This document shows, piece by piece, positions 42,549-50,845 of a DNA stretch of 64,000 nt. The position numbers were made by a program, and so were the translations under genes. The stretch lies in the NCBI GenBank assembly GCA_030068145.1, contig JAPJBO010000134.1:124001-188000 (forward strand), read 5' to 3'. The first letter of the stretch is position 1. Each line of letters starts with the position of its first letter. Source of the stretch: Diplonema papillatum (taxonomy: Eukaryota > Euglenozoa > Diplonemea > Diplonemida > Diplonemidae). The notes beneath the pieces were generated by a model. The model saw nothing but the letters and a program-made list of their open reading frames with translations, had not been told where the DNA came from and searched no databases.

Positions 42549-43154
42549 TCACCTGCTCGTCTTCGCGGCTCCGGTTCGTGGGCTGTCTACCTTTGATGTG
42601 CGCCCCTCGTTCGCAGGCGGTTGCTGCGGCCTCGGCTTCTTGCGGGCGCTTCCACCGGCTTGCTCGTCGTCGCGTCCGCGCTTCCGCTGGGAGCAGGCGC
42701 CGTCCGTCCCTTTTGCATGTTGGCCGTTCGGTGGTGGCGTCCGATCTGTTGGTTGTGGGCCCTGTGGCCGCGGCTTCGGTTCTGGCACCTTCGAGGCGCA
42801 CGCGCTCGCCCGTTGGCCGACAGGCCCCCGCTTCACCGCTGGCCGTGCCCCGTGGTGCCCTCGCTTGCAGCACTGCCTGGGCCTGTGGCACCGCACGTCC
42901 TCGTACCGCATGCATGTATCGCACGTCGGCAGCTCGTGAGTCAGGCACTTGTGGTGCGAGTTTTTACAGCATGCCGCCACCGACGTGCACATGGAGCACG
43001 CCGTCATGCGGTGCTGCGTGCACATCATCTTCACCGCCAGCCCGTCCCCGTCCTCGTGGTGGTTGGAGCACCCTTCCAGCTTAAATTTTTGGCGGGTGCA
43101 GCCCTCGCACCTCGGCTTGCCGTGCAGCGGACACACGCGCTGGTTTCCCTCGAA
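42549..43154 (-). CDS. Protein with three Cys/His zinc-binding-like repeats
   Basis: Three consecutive modules follow one pattern: C-x2-H-x4-C-x2-C, a variable stretch, then C or CC, x2-3 and HH. Module starts are CPLHGKPRCEGC, CTQHRMTACSMC and CLTHELPTCDTC; their ends are GCSNHH, CCKNSHH and CCKRGHH. The remaining 100 or so residues are basic and Pro-rich, with KRGRDD and ARKKPRP patches that could be nuclear signals. This resembles a repeated zinc knuckle but fits no named family I recall. Upstream (43399-43160) a different frame also looks coding and aligns with the paralogue near 60.1 kb, so a frameshift or short intron probably lies around 43160. The N-terminus is therefore uncertain. 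Confidence 0.55.
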   Translation of the reverse strand, partial: FEGNQRVCPLHGKPRCEGCTRQKFKLEGCSNHHEDGDGLAVKMMCTQHRMTACSMCTSVAACCKNSHHKCLTHELPTCDTCMRYEDVRCHRPRQCCKRGHHGARPAVKRGPVGQRASACASKVPEPKPRPQGPQPTDRTPPPNGQHAKGTDGACSQRKRGRDDEQAGGSARKKPRPQQPPANEGRTSKVDSPRTGAAKTSR

Positions 43155-43679
43155 AACGGGGACACCGTCCGGAATCCTTCAGAGAGCTTCGGGTCGCCTC
43201 CCTGAACCGCCAGCGTCTGGCCCCTCCTGGCAGGTGCCGACACATCCTCGGGACCCCACTGGGCAGCACGATCGTCCGCTAAAGCCATGGCGCGTGCGTA
43301 GTAGCTGCGTTTCCAGTTATTTCCTTCCTCTCGGAATATCGGTCTTCGCGCGTGCCCCGTAATGTACGGAGGGCCACCAACCGTCCTCAGCGTGTCCACC
43401 CGTACTTTCTTTTCCGCTGGCAGCAGCGAGTCGGGCGGCCACCTGCGGGCTGCACAGGGTCGCCAGCATCTTCACCATCTTCTTCGTTCGCATGAGGAGC
43501 GAGACTTTCAAGGAGGTCGCTCTTTTTTGTTTGTGCGTGCCGGTTGATCATTTTCCCACTTGTATTTACCCTGTGTATATTCAGGTAAGGAATTCTGATC
43601 AACCACCAAAACACGCTGCCTACGTCTTTTTAGCCTGCACAATACATTGAAGGGCAACCCGCAAGATTGTTAGTACTAA

Positions 43680-43944
43680 AATTTTATTTCCCTTCTCTGG
43701 GGAAGAGCTGCCGCGCCAAACCTCGCTTCTTTGTACCACATGCGGAGAAAAGAGAAAGAGAGACATAAATAGAGACAGAGAGGGTTTGGAGGAGGACGCT
43801 GGCGTGCGTCGGGGCCAGTGAGAAGCACCGGCCACCTTGCTAGATACATCCTGCCGCGGAAAAGGAGCCCTTCCATTCGCTGGGGTCAGCACCCCTGCGG
43901 AGGCCCTCTTCCGTGTGCCTTCACGCGGAAGGAAACAGTAGGCA
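43680..43944. repeat. B2 terminal repeat of element 3
   Basis: 265 bp from aattttatttccc to cagtaggca. It is identical to 44991-45255 except for one base near 43865 (ttccattc against tttcattc). It forms the 3' outer end of the element. Confidence 0.93.
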
Positions 43945-44109
43945 GGATTGTATCGGTCTGTGTTGAGCAAGGATTTCTTCTTCCTTGTCGCACAAGGGGA
44001 AAGGAGGAGGAAAACAGAAGATCCAGGGCAGTGCGGAGGGGATGCAGTAATCACGCTTCCAGCCTCATGCACGCACGTGCCCGATGCCCTCTGTGGAGCG
44101 GAAGGAAGT

Positions 44110-44725
44110 CAGCCCTCTGCTGAGGGGAAAAGCTGCATAGCCCTCTGCGGAGGGAAAAGCAACGTCATTTCCCGCACGGGGAAGCCCGCCCTCTGCTGAG
44201 GGGAAAACGCTGCACGATGCCACCCCTGCTGGGGAGCCCTCTGCGGAGGGAGCGCGACGTCATTTCCCGCACGGGGAAGCCAGCCCTCTGCTGAGGGGAA
44301 AACGCTGCACGATGCCACCCCTGCTGGGGAGCCCTCTGCGGAGGGAGCGCGACGTCATTTCCCGCACGGGGAAGCCAGCCCTCTGCTGAGGGGAAAACGC
44401 TGCACGATGCCACCCCTGCTGGGGAGCCCTCTGCGGAGGGAGCGCGACGTCATTTCCCGCACGGGGAAGCCAGCCCTCTGCTGAGGGGAAAACGCTGCAC
44501 GATGCCACCCCTGCTGGGGAGCCCTCTGCGGAGGGAGCGCGACGTCATTTCCCGCACGGGGAAGCCAGCCCTCTGCTGAGGGGAAAACGCTGCACGATGC
44601 CACCCCTGCTGGGGAGCCCTCTGCGGAGGGAGTGCGACGTCATTTCCCGCACGGGGAAGCCAGCCCTCTGCCGAGGGGAAACGCTGCACGATGCCATCGG
44701 GGGACCCTCGCGGAGGGAAGAAGTT
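44110..44725. repeat. 95-bp tandem repeat inside element 3
   Basis: Six occurrences of catttcccgcacggggaagc at 44166, 44261, 44356, 44451, 44546 and 44641, a period of exactly 95 bp. Sub-repeats gccctctgcggaggg and gccctctgctgagggg give hairpin potential (cctctgcggagg). It separates A2 from B2, which are contiguous in textbook Ngaro elements. Confidence 0.97.
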
Positions 44726-44765
44726 CATGGCGCGATACCCTCATCGCATTGGGAGGGAGGGAGGG

Positions 44766-45255
44766 AACTTTTTTAAGCCCGGCGGAGGTCAACTGACCGG
44801 AGCTACCGGGGAGAGTGTGCTTACGTTGTGTGGTAACCTGATACGTTCGTGTGGTATGCGTCGATTGTCTAATGAGCTTGAAGCCCCGCATGGGCGCTTT
44901 GTTCCGTGCTGTGGGCGCCGCCCGATGCACGCGGTGATTCGTTTGCGACAATAAAACCTGAGGGAAAAAGACTGCGTGTTTATCCCTCTCAATTTTATTT
45001 CCCTTCTCTGGGGAAGAGCTGCCGCGCCAAACCTCGCTTCTTTGTACCACATGCGGAGAAAAGAGAAAGAGAGACATAAATAGAGACAGAGAGGGTTTGG
45101 AGGAGGACGCTGGCGTGCGTCGGGGCCAGTGAGAAGCACCGGCCACCTTGCTAGATACATCCTGCCGCGGAAAAGGAGCCCTTTCATTCGCTGGGGTCAG
45201 CACCCCTGCGGAGGCCCTCTTCCGTGTGCCTTCACGCGGAAGGAAACAGTAGGCA
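44766..45255. repeat. A2 and B1 repeats of element 3
   Basis: A2 is 44766-44992 (227 bp) and B1 is 44991-45255 (265 bp); they overlap by two A residues. This junction is what a circular or template-switched intermediate would contain, and in this class it is thought to serve as the recombination site. Confidence 0.92.
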
Positions 45256-45296
45256 TTATTTAAAGACGCCGCGCCCCCCTCCCCCCCCTCAATCTC

Positions 45297-46052
45297 TCAG
45301 TCTCTGGTGTCCAGGTCGGCGACCATGTTCTCGCCCGGAACCAGATGGGTGAGCACGTCCGCATCGCGCAGGCGCTCCTGCATCTCAACGATGAGGCGGT
45401 TTTCCGCTGGGTGCGGGGACGCAAGCTTTCGGTGGCGGCTCTCGGCCGTGCTGTTGTCGTGGAAGACATCCAGCGTCACCCACCCAGTCGTGACGTGTCG
45501 AGCCAGCAGGACGCCAAGAATCGCCGTCACCAGCTCGCGCCGCCGAATCGGCGTCGGCGGAGCCAGCCTCGCCAGCCGATCCTTCCATCTCCAGCTCTCG
45601 CGAGCGAGGACGGTCCGTCGCGTCGGATCCAGGACGACCACCCCACCTCCCTGGTCGGATGCGTCCGTCCAGACGTGCACTCGCCGCGCTGGGCGCCTGA
45701 CTCTGCGGGGGGAAGCGTCCCCCAGCCAGCGATCACCAGCTTCCAGCTCCGCGAGCAGCTCCTGCGGGAGCTCCACGAGCGTGTCCCAGTCGCGGTAGGT
45801 GAGGCACCTGCCACTCACCAGTCGGCTCGCACGCAGCAGCCCGGGATACGCCGCCGCCGGGGACCTCATGACGTACAGTGCCCAGCGCAGGCACCCGATA
45901 CGCTGTGCCAGGGCCCGGAAGGACGTCACGCGTTGCGGCTTGTTCGCGCGGCAGACTGCTGCCCATTCCCGCGGGATCGCGATCGTTGAAGGTACCGACT
46001 TGCGAGGGGCCTTGCGCCTTGTCCTCCCGGATCTGGATCCTGGTGTCGGCAA
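45297..46052 (-). CDS. RNase H of YR element 3
   Basis: A domain with acidic residues in VHVWTDASDQGGG, RRRELVTAIL, DVFHDNSTAES and the final VADLDTRD, typical of a retroelement RNase H that removes the RNA strand after reverse transcription. It is in a different frame from the RT; similarity passes from one frame to the other between about 45960 and 46010. The upstream helical segment (TSFRALAQRIGCLRWALYV) corresponds to the RT-RNase H connection in elements 1 and 2. The break may be a decay frameshift, a sequencing indel or a recoding site. Confidence 0.72.
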   Translation of the reverse strand: MPTPGSRSGRTRRKAPRKSVPSTIAIPREWAAVCRANKPQRVTSFRALAQRIGCLRWALYVMRSPAAAYPGLLRASRLVSGRCLTYRDWDTLVELPQELLAELEAGDRWLGDASPRRVRRPARRVHVWTDASDQGGGVVVLDPTRRTVLARESWRWKDRLARLAPPTPIRRRELVTAILGVLLARHVTTGWVTLDVFHDNSTAESRHRKLASPHPAENRLIVEMQERLRDADVLTHLVPGENMVADLDTRD

Positions 46053-47040
46053 GCACGGCCCTCAGGCTCCGCTCGTCCCGGACGACGTCGGACCTTGTCC
46101 AGCCCCCGTAGGCTATGTCGTCGTAGATCGCCAGACTGCGGCTTCCGATGCCGGCCAGTCGGCGGACCCCCAGGGTCGTCAGCTGGGCGATCGCCGGCGC
46201 GCGCGCAATGCCCGGGACGGCTATCCGGAAGACGTAGTACGCGTTGGCCGCCCTAAACCCCAGGTAGTCCGCCAGCGCGTCGGACACCGGAAGCTGGTAG
46301 AAGTAGCCCAGCAGGTCTAGGGTCGCGAACCAAGCGTGGTCCAGGACGAAGCCCTCCACATCCCTGAGCGACGGGGTGATGGGGGACAGCGGTTGGGAGG
46401 TGCGGCTGTCAAAGGGCCTGCCATCGATCAGCAGACGGGTCTCTTCCTTCCCCTTTTTCGGGATTTTGAACACCTTCAGAGTGATCCGCGGCCTCTTTTC
46501 GACTCTCCTAACGACGCCACTCTGCAGCATCACCGCCAGGTCGGCCTCAGTGATGTCCGAGCTCGGTGGAGCGTGGTGCCTCTCGTGCGAGAGGAGCATG
46601 GGCTCTCGCGTCAGCTGGCGCAGGACGCGAATCTCGTCCTCCCACAGGCCTCGCTCGACCTTCCCGTAGTCGGCCTTTGTGACCGGCATGGTGTCGATGG
46701 GCCCGCGGGACGTTCTGTACACCGGGCTCGGTGCCTTCGTGTACGTCCTCGATGCCAGTTCCGATAGCGCCTCTTCCTGAGCCCGAACCCCTTCGACGTG
46801 CGTGCTCACGTCCCCGCGCAGCAGCCAGTCTTCCAAGGTCACCGCCCTGTCGAAGTCGGCCTCGCTCTGCTCGCCCATGTCGCCCCGTAACCGGCTTTCC
46901 CCCCATGCGAGCAGGCGGTCCAGATACCCGGCTGCCCCGGGATGGCGGCTGTTTGCCCAGTCCCGCAGGGGATGCGAGCTCTTCAGGTCCTGTGCGTACT
47001 CGGGGCAGAACGTGCTCGTCCTGGCCGCACCCTTCACCTT
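45985..47040 (-). CDS. Reverse transcriptase of YR element 3
   Basis: Open frame from the end of the recombinase gene. RT motifs in order: a basic segment ITLKVFKIPKKGKEETRLLID, FATLDLLGYFYQLPVS (motif A, with catalytic Asp), VFRIAVPGIARAP (motif B) and LAIYDDIAYGG at about 46104-46130 (motif C, canonical YDD, unlike VDN in elements 1 and 2). The start is unclear: the first in-frame ATG (MGEQSEADF) lies inside the N-terminal region, and the frame overlaps the YR stop, so frameshifted expression from YR (-1) is an alternative. The catalytic residues are intact. Confidence 0.8.
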
Positions 47041-48002
47041 GAGCACGCCATCAGGTCGCCGCTCACCGGCGTGTGGAGCAGCAGCGACGCGCGAGCCGTC
47101 CTCACGCTGTCCGGGGTCAGGCAGCCCCAGAGATAACGCTTCAACGTGTCCTTGGACTGGTGACGGGCCATGAGCAGGAGGTCCTCCCAGCCCGCCCCGC
47201 TTCTGGCCAGGTGCTGGAGCGCCCCTCTCTTCCAGCTGTGCTCTGCACAAACCGGGAACAGCTTCCTCGCTTCCCGCAACAGCTTCCTCGTCGTGGCCTC
47301 GGTGAAGCGAGCCCCCCGCTGCACCCACCTGCTTACTCGCAGCGCCACGCCCAGGGGGACCCGGTAAGTCACCTCTGACTCCCTCATACGAAGGCTCGCC
47401 TCCTTCGTGGTCCACCACGAAACTCGGAGCAGACCCGGCCCCACGATGACCACGTCTGTCGGGGCCAGGGCCCGCAGGTCCGCCATCCGCAGCGCTCCCG
47501 CCCACGCCAGGCAGGCAGCCACCGTCACCTGCTCGTCGCCGCCCCTGACCAGCCCCTCGACGAGGGTCCGTTGCTGCTCCAGCGTGATCGGGGGGGCATG
47601 CGCCGGCACTTCCCTGCGCTCGAGCCTGGCTTTGAGGATGGCCTTCTTCATGGCCGCCAGATCCCCCGACGGCACCCCGAGCTTCGCCCCCAGCACCTCG
47701 ACGTACTTGCCGACGGAGGCCGTGCGCATCTCGCCGGTCCTCGGCCTGCCTCTCTGCCCCGGCACCCTCGCGACGTACGCTTCCAACTGCTCCTGTGTCA
47801 TGCCCTTGCCGAGCATGGCGGTCGCGAACGCCTTGATTCTCAGCGCGGGGGGAGCCGCCTGCAACCCCGCCACGGCTGTGAACCGCGTCAGCGACGCCAC
47901 GATCGACGCCCGCTGCGCCGTCGTCTTCTTCGAGGTCGCGCCGCCCTCGAAAACCGCGACCCGCCTCTCCCACGCGGCAAACCCCCCTCTCTGGGAGGGG
48001 AG
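47034..48002 (-). CDS. Tyrosine recombinase of YR element 3
   Basis: All catalytic positions are recognisable: Arg in WAGALRMADL, Lys in SWWTTKEAS, His and Arg in AEHSWKRGALQHL, a second His in MARHQSKDTL and Tyr in KRYLWG. The frame is in register with the upstream Gag, separated by one TGA (48003-48005), and there is no ATG for about 65 codons. The conserved-looking N-terminal part (SKKTTAQRASIVASLTRF) precedes any ATG, which favours readthrough of the TGA over independent initiation. Confidence 0.82.
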   Translation of the reverse strand, partial: LPSQRGGFAAWERRVAVFEGGATSKKTTAQRASIVASLTRFTAVAGLQAAPPALRIKAFATAMLGKGMTQEQLEAYVARVPGQRGRPRTGEMRTASVGKYVEVLGAKLGVPSGDLAAMKKAILKARLERREVPAHAPPITLEQQRTLVEGLVRGGDEQVTVAACLAWAGALRMADLRALAPTDVVIVGPGLLRVSWWTTKEASLRMRESEVTYRVPLGVALRVSRWVQRGARFTEATTRKLLREARKLFPVCAEHSWKRGALQHLARSGAGWEDLLLMARHQSKDTLKRYLWGCLTPDSVRTARASLLLHTPVSGDLMACSR

Positions 48003-48965
48003 TCACCCGTTTTTTGTCCTGCGGGAGACGGGCCCGTGCGAGAAACGGCAGTCCACCCTTGTGCATCTGCCTGCTTTGAAATTGCGGCAGGCCGGCGCCT
48101 GACGCGGAGGGACCCCCCGAGCGCGGGGCGGAACCGACTTGGGCGCCGCCTTAAACTGCGCCGTGAACCGGCGCCGGGCCTGCCGCACTCTCTCGGGCAG
48201 AAGTTCCACCCTCAGCACGTCGCGCATCACTAGCGCTGCGCTGGGGTCGCGGGTCTCGTACTCCGCGTTCTGCTCCTCGTAGGAGTGGAAGAGCCCCCCC
48301 AGGCGGAGGATCCACATTCGTTTCGGGGGACCGGATTCCCCGCGGCGCAGGCGGACGAGGTCACGGACCCGTTCCGTGACATCGTCCCGCCTGTCCTGCA
48401 GCTGTTGGTTCCCTTTGAACCTGTACAGCCTTCGGACTGCGTCCTCAAACCCCCGCATGTTTGCCGCCGTCGGCTGCATTGTTCTCCACCGCTCCGGGTC
48501 GAGGAACGCGAAGTCGTCATCGTCGTCATCGTCGCCGACGTCCTGCCCCGCGACTGCCGCGCCATCCAGCAGCGCGAGCACCTCGCGCTCGTCTTCGAGG
48601 CTGCCCAGCTCCCGCTGCAGCGTCGGGCCCAGGCCCGCCCAGAACCCTGGGTCCTGCTCGTCAAAGGCGAGAAAGATTTCTTCCGCCCTCGCCCTCGGCA
48701 GGCCGGGCATGAGCTCGGCCGGCATCAGTGGTACCCCCCCCTCTCCCGGTAGCTCCTCTCCGCCTCTTGGCCTCTTGGCCTCCTTCTCCGCCTCGTCCTG
48801 CTCACGTGCCCTCTTCTGGGCAGCGCCGATCTCCCTCTCGGCGGCTTCAACTTCGGCCTCACGCCGGGCCAGGCCTGCCTCGAGATCGAGAAGGCGCTTC
48901 TCCAGGAGAGCCAGCCCCTCGGCGTCCCTCTGCAGGGCGTTCTGCTGTTGCTGCTTGGGGGGCAT
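48003..48965 (-). CDS. Gag-like protein of YR element 3 with CCCH zinc finger
   Basis: 320 residues from the ATG at 48965, only 24 bp inside the A1 repeat. There is an N-terminal coiled coil (residues 10-60), an acidic run with seven Asp near residue 160, a helical middle region and near the C-terminus a CCCH finger, C293-x7-C-x4-C-x3-H. Such fingers bind RNA, and here presumably package element RNA in place of the CCHC knuckle of most retroelement Gags. It ends at TGA, after which the same frame continues into the recombinase. Confidence 0.75.
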   Translation of the reverse strand: MPPKQQQQNALQRDAEGLALLEKRLLDLEAGLARREAEVEAAEREIGAAQKRAREQDEAEKEAKRPRGGEELPGEGGVPLMPAELMPGLPRARAEEIFLAFDEQDPGFWAGLGPTLQRELGSLEDEREVLALLDGAAVAGQDVGDDDDDDDFAFLDPERWRTMQPTAANMRGFEDAVRRLYRFKGNQQLQDRRDDVTERVRDLVRLRRGESGPPKRMWILRLGGLFHSYEEQNAEYETRDPSAALVMRDVLRVELLPERVRQARRRFTAQFKAAPKSVPPRARGVPPRQAPACRNFKAGRCTRVDCRFSHGPVSRRTKNG

Positions 48966-48988
48966 CGCAACTTGGGGAAACTTGGGGT

Positions 48989-49229
48989 AACTTTTTTAAG
49001 CCCGGCGGAGGTCAACTGACCGGAGCTACCGGGGAGAGTGTGCTTACGTTGTGTGGTAACCTGATACGTTCGTGTGGTATGCGTCGATTGTCTAATGAGC
49101 TTGAAGCCCCGCATGGGCGCTTTGTTCCGTGCTGTGGGCGCCGCCCGATGCACGCGGTGATTCGTTTGCGACAATAAAACCTGAGGGAAAAAGACTGCGT
49201 GTTTATCCCTCTCAAAAAAAAAAAAAAAG
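48989..49229. repeat. A1 terminal repeat of element 3 with poly(A)
   Basis: 227 bp (48989-49215) matching 44766-44992 from aactttttt to cctctcaa, then 14 A residues. An aataaa lies about 40 bp before the A-run on the plus strand. The related relic at 35.9 kb has the same aataaa-poly(A) ending, so the A-run belongs to the element boundary. Confidence 0.9.
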
Positions 49230-49395
49230 AATCGATTAGGTTGACAGCAAGGACGCAATCCAAAGCCCAGTAGCTTAAATGGAGCACACGAAACGGGTAC
49301 CGACTGCCCTGGCTGAAAAACGCGTGCCCGCGGCAGTGTAAGCCCACTAACGACGGGCGATTATTCGGGTGTACCGTTTCGCAGTGCGAAGGAGA

Positions 49396-49680
49396 GGAAA
49401 ATAGTCGACGTAGCTGCTTTGACTACGAATGGAAGGGAGGAAATGTAGAGGTAGAGGGGCAAATACAAGACAAACACAATCTGATTTGTTCTTCGCTTAC
49501 ACCACCGTGGGTTGGTTTCTCATTCAGGACTTCGACCTGTTGTAGGGGTAAACCCGCATGACCTCACGTCCGTTCAACATGTGGTTCGGTAGTTACAGCA
49601 CTTGGGATCCCTTCGGTTCTTTGTCTAACAGCATCGTCGAGCATTTCCTTCCAAGCGGGCGCTTATGTAAAAAAAGAACG
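49396..49680. repeat. Repeat at the start of the PC-esterase intron; partner at 58535-58800
   Basis: The two copies match over about 270 bp (cgaatggaagggaggaaatg, gatttgttcttcgcttac, ggttcggtagttacagcac, ttgggatcccttcggttctt, cagcatcgtcgagcatttcc). On the minus strand each copy begins 12-14 bp after a 5' splice site, here after GDSQ, in the other locus after the GGIK of the POT transporter. It is a candidate intron-generating or intron-invading element. Confidence 0.85.
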
Positions 49681-49685
49681 CCTAC

Positions 49686-50505
49686 CTGCGAGTCGCCGGC
49701 CACGAGGACTGTCGTGGCGGACCCCTCACGCACGCGAGACAAGCAAGCGACAGCGTCGAGGCGGGCCAAACGTTGAAGACGTCCGGCGTACGGCACCCAC
49801 TCCCACTCTGCTGCTCTCAGCTTCGGGTTGAAGGACGTGCCATTCCGCTTCACCCAGCGGCCCAGGCCAGTCGTCTTGTACAAGGCGTCGTTGGGGGTTT
49901 CGCACACGTACGCCGGCAGCCACGCAAGCTCTTCTTTCTTCCAGTGCGCCGTGTTGTGGGTTACCTCGTCCACTCCCCAGTGGTCGCTCAGCTCGACTTT
50001 CAAGCGCGGCTTGTACTCTCCCTTCTGCGAGAACGCGAATTCGACGTGCGTCGTGCACCCGCCGACGTACTTTTGGACCCCGAACACCATCTCGCCCGCC
50101 GTGTACATCAACCGGTAGTGGTCAGGCCCGGTGCGGCGCAGCCACGCTTCCCACGACGCGGCATTCGACAGCCTTCGAGTCGGCGCGTCGCAGGTGGGGC
50201 CGCCTGGGGCCGTGATTTTGACGAAGCCGGCGCAGGCGGAGGGGGCGTAGCAGGACTGCACCGTGTACCCCTTCACGAGCACCGACGTCGCGGGGAGCGC
50301 GGCGCACTGCATTCCGGAGCCGTTTTCGGACCGGACGCCGGCGGAGAGCAGCGGCGACGGGTGCCCGATGAGCGGGAAGTAGAAGCTCCCGCCGGGCAGC
50401 TCCGGAAAGGCCGCGCTGCTGTTAAGGCTGGGTTGGCCTGTTCTTGGAGAAACCTGCCCCTGCGGCGTGCCGGCATGCTGCTGCTGCTGCTGCTGCTGTT
50501 GCTGC

Positions 50506-50548
<43 letters not shown>

Positions 50549-50741
50549 CCTGCTGCTGCTCCTGCTGGTGTTGTTGCTGCTGGTACTGCTGGTAGACTAC
50601 GGTGGGGGCCGGGGAAGGAGGCCTGCCAGCGATGTACTGCATGAGGAGCGAGCTGCCCACGAAGCTCGCGAGCGCGACCGCAGCCAGCAACGGCCAGCTG
50701 CCGAAGCAGCCGCGATTTCGGAGCATTTTGTCTGTCCGCAC
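49686..50741 (-). CDS. PC-esterase-like type II membrane protein, N-terminal exon
   Basis: 352 residues up to a GT splice site at 49685-49684, phase 0. A short basic cytoplasmic tail (MRTDKMLRNRG) is followed by one transmembrane segment (about residues 16-38), then a Gln/His-rich stalk from CAG/CAA repeats (residues 51-88). The luminal region has paired cysteines and a segment GPDHYRLMYTAGEMVFGVQ that recalls the domain preceding the esterase in NXPE-type proteins. The exon ends TTVLVAGDSQ, the GDS nucleophile block of SGNH/PC-esterases. A Golgi glycan O-acyl-transferase or esterase role is inferred. The C-terminal catalytic D-x-x-H is plausibly encoded at 38798-39115; the middle is missing. 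Confidence 0.6.
50468..50590. repeat. CTG/CAG trinucleotide repeat in coding exon
   Basis: Mostly ctg with interspersed ttg and ctc, read on the minus strand as Gln with occasional His and Glu. It forms a polyglutamine stalk after the membrane anchor; a length polymorphism is likely. Confidence 0.95.
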
Positions 50742-50845
50742 ACTACATTCCCGCCTCCTGGATCATCTGGATCTCAAGAGTTTTAAGTTTTTGACGGCGA
50801 CGTGCACGCCAACACGCAACAAACCTCTTCGACATCTTTCGAAGT

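Larger units (their letters stand above)
43680..49215 (-). mobile_element. YR retroelement 3 (Gag-YR-RT-RNase H), split direct repeats
   Basis: In coding orientation: A1 (49215-48989), Gag, YR, RT, RNase H, B1 (45255-44991), A2 (44992-44766), an 821-bp insert with 95-bp tandem repeats, B2 (43944-43680). The A copies (227 bp) look identical and the B copies (265 bp) differ at one base, so the insertion is young. This is the split-direct-repeat layout of Ngaro, PAT and VIPER elements, which integrate by tyrosine recombinase. Recombinase before RT matches VIPER order. The element sits in the presumptive large intron of the PC-esterase-like gene. Confidence 0.85.

Noticed and set aside
44110-44725. 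Repeated 82-residue open frames in the 95-bp array
   Set aside because: Open frames arise from the repeat itself (95 is not a multiple of three, so the same peptide recurs in shifting frames) and show no conserved product.
45733-48066. 777-codon single RT polyprotein
   Set aside because: The first 340 codons are the wrong frame of the recombinase gene; only the later part carries RT motifs, and its end again leaves the RNase H frame.
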